Part shown: piece after piece, positions 7,751-15,516 of the stretch
Layout: every line of letters begins with the position of its first letter
Position numbering within the stretch: the first letter of the stretch is position 1
From: Bacillota bacterium
GTDB taxonomy: Bacteria; Bacillota; Clostridia; Acetivibrionales; DTU013
NCBI GenBank assembly: GCA_023411575.1
Contig: JAEYOP010000016.1
Span: forward strand, 310,001-374,000
Direction of reading: 5' to 3'
Length of the DNA stretch: 64,000 nt
The notes under the pieces: generated by a model
Databases searched by the model: none
Seen by the model: only the letters and a program-made list of their open reading frames with translations
Told to the model about the DNA's origin: nothing
Position numbers and translations under genes: made by a program

Positions 7751-9154
7751 ATGAAAGATATCCTTGTTCGCTTATGCGAAATAAAAATTGAAGGATTCAA
7801 AAATACGCAATATGGTTTAGTGCAGATGCCCTCTGTCCTTGTTGGATCATTTTTTTCTCAGAAGTCTGATATTTTAGGGGTTTATGGGCAAAACGGATCT
7901 GGAAAAACCGCTATAATTGAAGCGATGGATTTTATCCAAAGGCTGCTCATGGGCAGACCATTGCCAGAAGACACGGTTCATTTTGTCTCAAAGGAATTGA
8001 ATCACTGTGCTATTACGGTGACATTTGCGATATGTATCCAGAGAAAGCAAGCAAAAGCGGAATATACAGTTGAAATAAACCGTGTTAGCGACGAAGAATT
8101 TGTGATTACGAGGGAATCGCTTGCCTCTGCTGTGTGGAATGGCGAGAAATTTGAAAAGAAAAAGAAGCTTATTTGCTTTGACTCCCGCGATGGAAACGCG
8201 CAGTTCACACCCAATTTTCGGTATAATGAACTTGTCAGTAACAATGAGGAAAACAAAATCAACTTTGGCGTTGCCAAAAAATTAGCACAAAAGGAACGTC
8301 GTTCTTTTATCTTTAACGATGAGTCGAGAAAGATATTCTTGTCGGCATCAGAAGATGCTACAGCAGATTATGCTTATATTATTAACGCTCTATACCGGTA
8401 TGCCGGTGTTAATCTATTCGTTATATCCAATGAGCATTCTGGTAGCATAAGTTTGAATTTGATGCTTCCTTTTGCTTTCCGCCTAGATATGGGCGAGACA
8501 ATTGCCAAGGGAGATTTGCCAATACGTCTAGATAAGCCGTCATTAATAAGCCAAAGACGCTACGATATGGTCCAACAAATTATATCTGAAATGAATACTG
8601 TACTCGGTACTTTGATCCCAGGTCTTTCCATCGGCGTATATAATCTGGGCGAGCAGCTTCTGGAAAACGGCAATTCCGGGTACAATATTCAATTAATCTC
8701 CAAGCGAGGAGATGTTATTATCCCTCTCAAATATGAATCTGAGGGAATAATCAAAATCATATCCATTCTCAACGTACTAATGTGCGTTTTTAACGACCCT
8801 TCCATGTGTCTGATTATTGATGAACTCGATGCAGGCATTTACGAATATTTGTTAGGAGAGCTATTATCAATCTTCGAAAAAAGCGCAAAAGGGCAGATGA
8901 TTTTTACCTCGCATAATCTCCGCGCTCTTGAAATGATAAATAAATCCAGTATTTTATTTTCAACTACCAACCCACGGAATCGATATATGCGGTTGCAAAA
9001 TGTAAAAACAAATAATAATCTACGTGATTTATATTTACGCAGTATCACATTGGGCGGCCAGCGGGAAGAAGTATATTCCGAGACAGATACTGTCGAAATA
9101 GGCCGTGCTTTTAGGCGAGCCGGAAAGGCGGTGCTTGATGGCGGCGAAAACTAA
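7751..9154 (+). CDS. AAA/OLD-like ATPase of a candidate defence pair
   Basis: A 467-residue ABC/SMC-like ATPase of the AAA_15/AAA_21 kind. Walker A is GQNGSGKT at 46-53 within an N-terminal FKN-type strand region. Walker B is CLIIDELDAG at about 355-364, and a TSHN switch histidine follows about 35 residues later. No transmembrane segments are present, so it is cytosolic. It overlaps a TOPRIM-like gene by 17 nt, the layout of OLD/Gabija/PARIS-type anti-phage systems, where the ATPase senses and the TOPRIM partner acts. It has its own promoter and ribosome site and sits between inverted repeats in an accessory region. Which named system it belongs to cannot be settled by eye. Confidence 0.8.
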   Translation: MKDILVRLCEIKIEGFKNTQYGLVQMPSVLVGSFFSQKSDILGVYGQNGSGKTAIIEAMDFIQRLLMGRPLPEDTVHFVSKELNHCAITVTFAICIQRKQAKAEYTVEINRVSDEEFVITRESLASAVWNGEKFEKKKKLICFDSRDGNAQFTPNFRYNELVSNNEENKINFGVAKKLAQKERRSFIFNDESRKIFLSASEDATADYAYIINALYRYAGVNLFVISNEHSGSISLNLMLPFAFRLDMGETIAKGDLPIRLDKPSLISQRRYDMVQQIISEMNTVLGTLIPGLSIGVYNLGEQLLENGNSGYNIQLISKRGDVIIPLKYESEGIIKIISILNVLMCVFNDPSMCLIIDELDAGIYEYLLGELLSIFEKSAKGQMIFTSHNLRALEMINKSSILFSTTNPRNRYMRLQNVKTNNNLRDLYLRSITLGGQREEVYSETDTVEIGRAFRRAGKAVLDGGEN

Positions 9155-9827
9155 AAAGGTCATTTTATTTATTGTTGAAGGTCCTACGGACGAAAATGCA
9201 CTTAGCCCGATTCTGAAAAGAATTTTTCAAAACGAAGAAGTCCGTTTCCATGTAGTTCATGGAGACTTTACTTCCGATTGGCTGGTAAATAGTACGAATG
9301 CAATTAATACGGTTAATGATCATATCAAAGCGGAAATGGATCGATATGGTTTCCGGCGCACTGATATTATCAATGTAATTCATCTGATTGATACCGACGG
9401 TGCATTCATCCCAAGCGGTTGTGTAGTGGCTGGAGATATCGAAAGGCTATGTTACGAAGAAAATCAAATTGTCGCACGAAACCCGCTATTAACCATAGAA
9501 AGGAATTCAAAAAAAGCTCAGGTTTTGAGCCGCTTATATCCTATTGATACAATTGGAAAGACTCCATACTCTGTCTATTATTTTTCCAGAAATATTGAAC
9601 ATGTATTGCACAATATTAGTGAGGATCTAACTGACGATGAAAAGATAGATTATGCAGACCGATTCGTCGCCGCATACCACGATAATCCAATAGATTTTAT
9701 TCATTTCCTCACTAATTCGGATTTTACAGTGCGGCATAATTATCTAGAAAGCTGGGAGTTTATTTTTGAAAGAATAAATTCTTTACATCGCCATTGCAAT
9801 CTGCACCTTTTGTTCAGGAATGTATAA
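9138..9827 (+). CDS. TOPRIM-like (RloB/DUF4435-like) effector, partner of the ATPase
   Basis: A 229-residue protein. I chose ATG 9138 because GGAAAGGCGG lies just upstream, while an in-frame GTG at 9105 has no ribosome site. The N-terminus VILFIVEGPTDENAL carries the TOPRIM glutamate, and VIHLIDTDGAF supplies the DxD metal-binding pair about 70 residues later. From the family, it would be a nuclease or nucleotide-acting effector controlled by the overlapping ATPase gene. Tight coupling (17-nt overlap) supports a two-component defence or abortive-infection module. RloB and DUF4435 are the two nearest families I can think of. Confidence 0.65.
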   Translation: MAAKTKKVILFIVEGPTDENALSPILKRIFQNEEVRFHVVHGDFTSDWLVNSTNAINTVNDHIKAEMDRYGFRRTDIINVIHLIDTDGAFIPSGCVVAGDIERLCYEENQIVARNPLLTIERNSKKAQVLSRLYPIDTIGKTPYSVYYFSRNIEHVLHNISEDLTDDEKIDYADRFVAAYHDNPIDFIHFLTNSDFTVRHNYLESWEFIFERINSLHRHCNLHLLFRNV

Positions 9828-10430
9828 TAGACCAGGGTGTTAAGGATGTCTTCAGGATAAGCAGAGTAACTATGGCAACAAACTTCTTGATTGGCGCCCT
9901 AGGGACAAAGGAATTTTCGAATTAAGCAAAAATTAAAGTTGACTGATTTTTACTGGATACTCTTTTTACAGGAGTAAATTCCTGCTTCCACTAATCCAGT
10001 TTCAAAAAACATATTGAGATTTGCTAATTTCAAAGTTTTAAAGCGCAATTCAATAAATGGTTATTATACAATGATATTCTTATATGCTTTTTACATTCAA
10101 TCTATAATGATCCATAGGATTCGGGTATGCTGATATGGCTTTTAATGCTCGGTTGATAAAAGATGTAGTCCCATGCCTGGCCCCGTGAAGGCAGCAACAT
10201 AGGCAATTCTGCAGCGATAGGGCTAACAAGATACCTTCACAGTACGGAGCGGGGGGCTCACTGTCCAGGGAAGTAACGGAATATATCAAAAATAAATCAG
10301 CGACAAAAAACAAAACCCGCAAGGTGCTTCGGCTCGGCTTGCTTGACACTCCGGTGCAGGGACATGGCCTGCCCGGCGGCTGCACAATACAGGAACTTGG
10401 ATGTGCATGCCGTAATCGGGCAGCAGTCCT
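9828..10430. other. Gene-free stretch between TOPRIM gene and right inverted repeat
   Basis: No reading frame here has a ribosome site or recognisable protein. A short frame near 10260-10345 on the plus strand (SREVTEYIKNKSATKNK) could be a decayed gene tail, but I cannot assign it. The sequence is AT-rich to 10080 and GC-rich afterwards. Confidence 0.5.
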
Positions 10431-10636
10431 GCGCCTGCCACTACAGAGGCGGCTACTCACAGGAACACGGAGGCTCGCTGCCATCGAATGCAGCGGGGGA
10501 TTTTAAGGGGGAGGGGAAAAGGTTTTTTTGCTTGATTTTACGGGACGTTTTTCAATAAAGAGTTCTGGAATGGATGAATTTCTATACTACGAAGCAACTC
10601 CCGGCTCGCTCACTTACCGCTACCGGCGCAGGGAAA
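10431..10636 (+). repeat. Right copy of ~200-bp inverted repeat
   Basis: Nearly identical to the reverse complement of 7065-7266, with a few substitutions and small indels in the TACTCACAGGAACACGG and GGGGGAGGGG parts. It ends exactly where the T tract of the toxin/immunity terminator (10637-10668, minus strand) begins, so the repeat is the immediate 3' flank of that unit. Confidence 0.9.
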
Positions 10637-10668
10637 GAAAAAAGAGGCCGGATTTGCTCCAAGCCTCT
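10637..10668 (-). terminator. Terminator after the CXXX-toxin immunity gene
   Basis: On the minus strand AGAGGC pairs with GCCTCT, followed by TTTTTTCTTTCC. It ends the regulator/toxin/immunity transcription unit. Confidence 0.65.
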
Positions 10669-10706
10669 CCTGTTAAGAACCAATTCACACCGAAAAACAC
10701 ATGTTT

Positions 10707-10997
10707 TTATCTGTCTTCCAAAGCTCTTTCAAGAAAAATTTCATTCGCTTTAGTGTTACAGATATCTTCTACCAATTTATACCTTGAGTCAGCAATTATG
10801 AGGGTTAATACAGGGTTACCGTTAATGTTTCCAGATCCTATATATTTCATCTTTATCTTTTTAAAATCAAGACAAAGATATACGAACCCGTACTCTGAAA
10901 AATTCCATTCAAACGACTCAAGATTGGCATAAATTCGCTGCTGATCCTTTATTGGGAATAGAGAACTAACCTTAACTCTATTCATCATATTTTCCAT
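10707..10997 (-). CDS. Putative immunity protein for the CXXX-array toxin
   Basis: A 96-residue alpha/beta protein with an aromatic central stretch (ESFEWNFSEYGFVYLCLDFK) and no named family. It begins 28 nt after the stop of the metallopeptidase-like protein, on the same strand, and is followed by a terminator. The arrangement mirrors the EndoU/immunity pair. The natural inference is an immunity protein that blocks the C-terminal HExxH domain. A modification helper is the alternative. Confidence 0.55.
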   Translation of the reverse strand: MENMMNRVKVSSLFPIKDQQRIYANLESFEWNFSEYGFVYLCLDFKKIKMKYIGSGNINGNPVLTLIIADSRYKLVEDICNTKANEIFLERALEDR

Positions 10998-11025
10998 TTA
11001 CACATCATCCTCGCATTTACAATCT

Positions 11026-13938
11026 TTATTGCAGTTTTAAAGTATTTACAAACCTATTAAGGAATGTCTCTATCATATCATCCTCCCCCGGCCTCATATT
11101 CCCACCATTTCTAAGCTGTAAATATCTATGGAGCCATTCATGAAAAACTGTTCGCCTAGTTGCCACATCTTGACGTATTAAAATGCTTGATACACCATTT
11201 TCCATCATTAAATGCGAAGCTTCTGCCTCTTGCGCTTGTAAATAGCTAAGAGCATCTCCTTTAGCGAATTGAGCGGTTACATTAGGACGTTGATTCATCA
11301 TGGCTATAAGTTCTTCTACTGTTGCTACTCGGCCTCCTGGTTCGTATAGCCCTTTTTGATAATTAACAGCACTCTGAAGAGCATTATTTGTATACATTGT
11401 TAACGCATTCCTGAAACCAAATAATGAAACTCCTTCGACAAATAGCGCTAATTCTGCACCCAAAATATATACTGTTGCTGCGGCTAATCCAACTGTTACA
11501 AGTGTAACTAAATTTCCAGGTATTGGCTGACAAGTCAATGCAGCATCAGCCTCGGAGTATCCTGAAGATGTCCAATTATCAGTTTCTTGCCATGAGCCAT
11601 CTAGCCATGAGTAGTACTTGGTATCCCGTCCATATAACGATTTAAAGACGCCTTTTGTTAGTTCTTCGTCATTCTTATATGTTAAATATACTTTAACCCC
11701 CCACGGATCATAACTATATAGAAGGCTCAATTCATCTACGGACAAATTAATATTATTTCCATTTAAATGATTTCCCGCAGCAAGTGAGATCTCTTCATTG
11801 GTTAAACCACCTACCTCTGCGTTAAGATAATCAATTAAATTTTTACAAGTGGTATACTCATTTTCACTTATATAATGCCACGTTACACCCCGATCATTAA
11901 AAGCAATATCATTATTTGATGATACACTTATGGATGGCTTGTAGTTAGCATTATCCATTCCAAAGTCTTGCGGATTATAAACGTAACCCGTCCCCTGAGT
12001 CCCCCCCGGAACCGAATCCTCCTGTATCCCATTCCTCCTTACCAGCCTGAACTCGTAAAGCTGATTGGAGTCCAGGCGGTCTATTGTCACGGAACCTGCA
12101 CTTGCCTCCTGATCCTTTATATCATAATCTGGAAGGGCCGGAGTCCCATTTTTCATTACCCGGATCTTTTTTCTCACGCCCTTTGTTACATTCAGAGTAA
12201 CACTGTTTGCCGTCGTGCCCGCTACTGAGAGGCTTCCTTCATTCGCAGATAGCGCGGTATTTAGTGCAGTTCTGACTTCTGGTTTTACTATACCATCTTT
12301 AGTAGGAAAACGCAAATTTTGGAATGAGCATACTGCATTATGAGTCAGTTCACCAAATCGCTCATCTGCATCGTATAGATAATACCCCAAAGTATACAAA
12401 TCATTCTGAAGGATGCTCACATCCCCGCTGATCATGCCGCGCGACAGCCACCCTGAATTTTTCTGGCTTATTACCGTGCTGAGCATGGTTCGTGTATCCG
12501 GTCCGGCGACGCCGTCAACATATAGCCCTGTTAGCTCTTGGAACAACTTTACCGCCGACTGGGTTGTGGTATCATACACCGAACTGTTTTGTGGGCAATT
12601 ATATCCCAGTGAATTGAGGCCCTGATGTAAAGCGGTTACCAAAGACCCGCTACTGCCCACCTTTAAGTATCCTATTGCCGTCATGGCAACGATAATGTCG
12701 GCCGGCAGGGCATACGGAAGACCGTAGCTATCCGTTGCAAGACCTGCGATATTTAAAGCCGTACCATTGACCTTCACAACGTTGTTGTTGAATGTAATCT
12801 GGGATCCCGGCAAATAATACTGAATTTTTAAATAGTCTATAACCGGTACCATTTGCCCTGACAACGCCGTTGAAATCGTCACGCTGATTCCCGTACTTAA
12901 ATTTCCCGCCGCATCTTTTGCCTTTACCGCAAAGGTATAGAGGGTAGCCGGTGCCAGACTCCTAATGGTATACGTCAATGCATTGATCGTAACGAGCAAA
13001 TCACCGGTCGCCGTATAGACATTATAGCCCGTTACCCCAACGTCATCCGTCGCCGCCGTCCATGTAAGTGTCACCGTGCTGTCCGTACTTGAGGCTTGCA
13101 GCACACTGGGATTGCTAGGGCTTGTGGTATCCGCTCCGCCTCCAGGGCCAGGGTTACCACCATTACCACTGTCCGCGCAAAGCGCGACACACGTTTCCTC
13201 ACAGGCGTCTCCACATCTTGTTACACAGGCGCCTCCACAATCTGCCGTACATCCGTTTATACAGCTATCTCCGCATCCATTCAGGCAATCGCCCTTACAA
13301 CTGCCGGAGCACGTAGTGCTGCAGGAATACATACAACCCGTACTGCAAGTTCCTGTACAGCCGGAGCATCCTCCCGTACAGCCAGTACAACCTGTAAGGC
13401 AGCTCCCTGAGCAGCTTCCCGTACAACCGGTGCACTGACCGGTACAATCGCTGGCACAAGTTGTTGTACATGTTCCTGTACAACTTCCCGTACAGCCATT
13501 TACACAACTGTCACCACAAGCATTTTGGCAAGTTCCTGTGCAGCTTCCGGAACAGGTAGTGCTGCAGGAATACATACAACTTGTACTGCAAGTTCCTGTA
13601 CAGCCGGAGCAGCTTCCAGAACAGCTATTTGTACAACCGCTGCAACCGCCACTGCATGTACCCGAGCAACCGCTACAGCCGCCGCTGCAGGATCCACTGC
13701 AACCTGAACAGCTTCCGCTGCAAGTGCCTGTGCAGCCACTGCAATATCCGCTGCAACCTGAACAGTTACCGGTACACGTTCCTGTACACCCATTGCAATT
13801 ACCGCTGCAGCCGCTGCCGCAACTTCCTGAACAACTGCCTGAACAACCACCCCCACAGCCGACACCGCAGGTGCCCGTACAGCCGTAACAATTGTATGTA
13901 CAGCCTTCCGAGCATTCATACCAACAATTAGGACACAT
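11026..13938 (-). CDS. Cys-array (CXXX-repeat) polymorphic toxin-like protein with HExxH C-terminus
   Basis: A 970-residue mosaic protein. Residues 1-254 hold 67 cysteines spaced almost only as CXXX or CXX, with Gly/Ser/Thr between them, starting at MCPNC. Next come a Gly/Pro linker, an Fn3 domain (about 265-353), an unassigned domain (about 355-425), two PG_binding_1 domains (about 425-485 and 492-553), a second beta-sandwich (about 556-628) and a hydrophobic segment. The C-terminus has HEWLH at 933-937 with a candidate third ligand E957, a zincin-like pattern. There is no signal peptide, so the Cys array sits where polymorphic toxins carry their delivery domain. I infer that the radical SAM enzyme at 1810-3144 cross-links this array. 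The ATG at 13938 follows AAAGG. Cysteines are almost absent after residue 254. Confidence 0.8.
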   Translation of the reverse strand: MCPNCWYECSEGCTYNCYGCTGTCGVGCGGGCSGSCSGSCGSGCSGNCNGCTGTCTGNCSGCSGYCSGCTGTCSGSCSGCSGSCSGGCSGCSGTCSGGCSGCTNSCSGSCSGCTGTCSTSCMYSCSTTCSGSCTGTCQNACGDSCVNGCTGSCTGTCTTTCASDCTGQCTGCTGSCSGSCLTGCTGCTGGCSGCTGTCSTGCMYSCSTTCSGSCKGDCLNGCGDSCINGCTADCGGACVTRCGDACEETCVALCADSGNGGNPGPGGGADTTSPSNPSVLQASSTDSTVTLTWTAATDDVGVTGYNVYTATGDLLVTINALTYTIRSLAPATLYTFAVKAKDAAGNLSTGISVTISTALSGQMVPVIDYLKIQYYLPGSQITFNNNVVKVNGTALNIAGLATDSYGLPYALPADIIVAMTAIGYLKVGSSGSLVTALHQGLNSLGYNCPQNSSVYDTTTQSAVKLFQELTGLYVDGVAGPDTRTMLSTVISQKNSGWLSRGMISGDVSILQNDLYTLGYYLYDADERFGELTHNAVCSFQNLRFPTKDGIVKPEVRTALNTALSANEGSLSVAGTTANSVTLNVTKGVRKKIRVMKNGTPALPDYDIKDQEASAGSVTIDRLDSNQLYEFRLVRRNGIQEDSVPGGTQGTGYVYNPQDFGMDNANYKPSISVSSNNDIAFNDRGVTWHYISENEYTTCKNLIDYLNAEVGGLTNEEISLAAGNHLNGNNINLSVDELSLLYSYDPWGVKVYLTYKNDEELTKGVFKSLYGRDTKYYSWLDGSWQETDNWTSSGYSEADAALTCQPIPGNLVTLVTVGLAAATVYILGAELALFVEGVSLFGFRNALTMYTNNALQSAVNYQKGLYEPGGRVATVEELIAMMNQRPNVTAQFAKGDALSYLQAQEAEASHLMMENGVSSILIRQDVATRRTVFHEWLHRYLQLRNGGNMRPGEDDMIETFLNRFVNTLKLQ
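13177..13938 (-). repeat. CXXX repeat array coding region, with internal 40-residue duplication
   Basis: This stretch encodes the 67-Cys array. Residues 114-153 (13480-13599) and 195-234 (13237-13356) are near copies: both run CSTxCMYSCSTTCSGSC, then reach CGDSC and NGC. The spacing is 81 residues, so the array grew by segment duplication. The repeats are coding, not a CRISPR or satellite. Confidence 0.85.
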
Positions 13939-14102
13939 AAAATCACTACCTTTTCATAAATTTTCGATAGAGTTTCCTCCGTCGTAATCAATACTAGCAC
14001 CGGGATGTCTGCTAATCGTCCCGTCTTTGTATGCCTTCATTGAACATCTTGCCGAATCCGCGGCCGCTCAGAAGGCCACACTATCAGCGGTTGTTTGTAT
14101 GC

Positions 14103-14133
14103 AAAAACCGAAAGGATCTACTCCTTCCGGTTT
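14103..14133 (-). terminator. Hairpin between regulator copy B and the toxin gene
   Basis: On the minus strand AAACCGGAAGGA pairs with TCCTTTCGGTTT and is followed by a T run. It separates the regulator from the toxin gene, so the toxin may have its own promoter or be controlled by antitermination. Confidence 0.65.
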
Positions 14134-14175
14134 ACAAAGCACAATAATTATCCGCCAAGTGCATTTTATGATCTC

Positions 14176-14544
14176 TCAACCGCCATACACAATTCTGGCC
14201 ATATAAGTGGTCGCCTCATCGCGCAATTCATAACACCGGCTACGGCTCATGTGGGTCATCTCCGCAATGTCTTCGATTCTGACATGGTTGAAATAATGTG
14301 ATTCAATAATATACTTGTATCGCTCATTGAACAATTCAACTAATCTGATGCATGTATCAACCATGTCAATTTTAGATTCCAACTGGTCCAGCTCCAGCTT
14401 CAACTCATCGAAAACGCTTTGATCTTTATTCTCCCTGTCATGACTTGTTGACTTTTTCCTATTCAACTCCTTTTCAAGAAGAATCCGTCTGGACTTATAA
14501 AAACAATAGTTTTTTAATAGCTCAATCATTTTGGATTTATTCAT
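14176..14544 (-). CDS. Small sigma-like / ArpU-type HTH regulator, copy B
   Basis: A 122-residue paralogue of the gene at 3348-3734. It has the same layout: an N-terminal KNYCFYKSR segment, a charged coiled coil, then NERYKYIIESHYFNHVRIED and IAEMTHMSRSRCYEL as the HTH. I chose ATG 14544 because GGAGGG precedes it. An upstream start at 14568 lacks a ribosome site. It lies directly upstream of the Cys-array toxin gene, just as copy A lies upstream of the maturase operon. That pairing suggests a shared control circuit for substrate and enzyme. Confidence 0.75.
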   Translation of the reverse strand: MNKSKMIELLKNYCFYKSRRILLEKELNRKKSTSHDRENKDQSVFDELKLELDQLESKIDMVDTCIRLVELFNERYKYIIESHYFNHVRIEDIAEMTHMSRSRCYELRDEATTYMARIVYGG

Positions 14545-14597
14545 ACCACCCTCCGGAATTTTACCCAATATCCTTCCAATGAACAGCTTTGCTCCAA

Positions 14598-14831
14598 TCA
14601 GTTATCCCGTTCAGCAGCATTTACACTAAAAACGAACAACATTTCAAGAGATATTTCCGGGAATACCTTTCGCAATGCATTATAGGTTTTTATCCCAATC
14701 CCTCTCTTACCTCTTAGAATCCTTGAAATAGTCGCCTGGGAAAGCCCTGTTTTAAAGGCCAGCTTGCGCTCCGACCAGTTCTTCTCCTTCAGCAGGTCCG
14801 TGATGAGTTTGGTATTCGGCTTGATCACCAT
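14598..14831 (-). CDS. XRE-family HTH regulator
   Basis: A 77-residue, single-domain Cro/C1-type HTH protein (ERKLAFKTGLSQATISRILR). The ATG at 14831 follows GGAGGG. It is transcribed divergently from the XRE/ImmA pair, and the spacer holds two overlapping promoters and repeated half-palindromes, as in phage or ICE repressor/antirepressor switches. Confidence 0.85.
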   Translation of the reverse strand: MVIKPNTKLITDLLKEKNWSERKLAFKTGLSQATISRILRGKRGIGIKTYNALRKVFPEISLEMLFVFSVNAAERDN

Positions 14832-14869
14832 TTTTATCCCTCCATCGATTACCGTTTCCTCTTTTATTG

Positions 14870-14956
14870 TTACCGTTCGGTATCACAATTAAATACTAGC
14901 ATCTTTTGCTACCATTTGTCAACATTATTTCGTCAAACTATTGCCATTTGGTATCA
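14870..14956. promoter_or_regulatory. Paired operator-like sites in the divergent control region
   Basis: TTACCGTTCGGTATCA (14870-14885) and TTGCCATTTGGTATCA (14941-14956) are two near-copies of an imperfect palindrome (TACCG..CGGTA). A third partial copy, GCTACCATTTG, lies at about 14908-14918. The right copy covers the -35 box of the plus-strand promoter. They are probable binding sites for the XRE proteins on either side. Confidence 0.6.
14893..14922 (-). promoter_or_regulatory. Promoter for the minus-strand XRE gene
   Basis: On the minus strand there is a TTGACA -35 box (14917-14922), an 18-base spacer and TAGTAT (14893-14898), about 60 bases before the start codon. Confidence 0.65.
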
Positions 14957-14969
14957 CTTTTTGTATAAT
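14941..14969 (+). promoter_or_regulatory. Promoter for the XRE/ImmA operon
   Basis: TTGCCA at 14941-14946, a 17-base spacer and a perfect TATAAT at 14964-14969. The -35 box lies inside an operator-like palindrome, so repression by one of the XRE proteins is likely. Confidence 0.75.
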
Positions 14970-14990
14970 GGTCACAAAGGGGTTGATTCT

Positions 14991-15431
14991 ATGAGTTTTG
15001 GAAGCTATATAAAGAATTTGCGGGAGCAGAACAAGTTGTCCCAGCGGGATCTGGCGGAGAAGTCCGGTATCAGTAACGCAGAAATCTCCCGTCTGGAAAC
15101 AGGCGGACGAAAAAAACCGTCCCCGATCGTATTAAAGGCGCTTGCCCCCTATCTTGGCGTTTCCTATGCGGAGCTCATGCAGCAGGCGGGATATGTAGAG
15201 GAGACCGTGGACCATCCCGGCTATACGGAAAATCTGTTCCGGGACGAAAACGGACAACTGGCGGATATCATAACGCGCGCCAAGGACATGTACCAGAAAG
15301 ACAGCGGCTGGGCCAATCTGGCGTACAGGGTGACCGCATCTGAATTGACCGAAAAGGAATTGAACATTATAAAGGCGCAGACGGAAGTGCTCCTGGAACA
15401 GTTTTTAAAAAACAAAAATGAGAAAAAATAG
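14991..15431 (+). CDS. XRE-family repressor (ImmR-like)
   Basis: A 146-residue protein with an N-terminal Cro/C1 HTH (residues about 5-60; LSQRDLAEKSGISNAEISRL) and a helical C-terminus. I chose ATG 14991 because it follows an AAAGGGG ribosome site and the promoter above. It is followed by an ImmA/IrrE-type protease gene. This pairing is known from ICEBs1 and phages, where the protease cleaves the repressor on a signal. It probably controls genes of the adjacent accessory region and represses its own divergent promoter. Confidence 0.85.
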   Translation: MSFGSYIKNLREQNKLSQRDLAEKSGISNAEISRLETGGRKKPSPIVLKALAPYLGVSYAELMQQAGYVEETVDHPGYTENLFRDENGQLADIITRAKDMYQKDSGWANLAYRVTASELTEKELNIIKAQTEVLLEQFLKNKNEKK

Positions 15432-15516
15432 AAAGTCAAGGCTTGTATAAAAATTTTAGAGCGTGTATAATTGTCTTACAAATTAGAACATATGTTCGAA
15501 CCGGAGGCAATTGTAT

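Noticed and set aside
10080..10484. 134-residue Cys-containing minus-strand frame near the right inverted repeat
   Set aside because: It crosses the repeat boundary, has no ribosome site, and its homologue in the left copy is interrupted.
13076..13888. Plus-strand and alternate-frame low-complexity frames over the Cys array (PVQPEQ-, SCTAGA-type)
   Set aside because: They are other-frame readings of the CXXX repeats. The true frame is continuous with Fn3 and PG-binding domains.
13177..13938. CRISPR-like or satellite repeat
   Set aside because: Periodicity is 9-12 bases in a coding frame, with no spacer/repeat layout.
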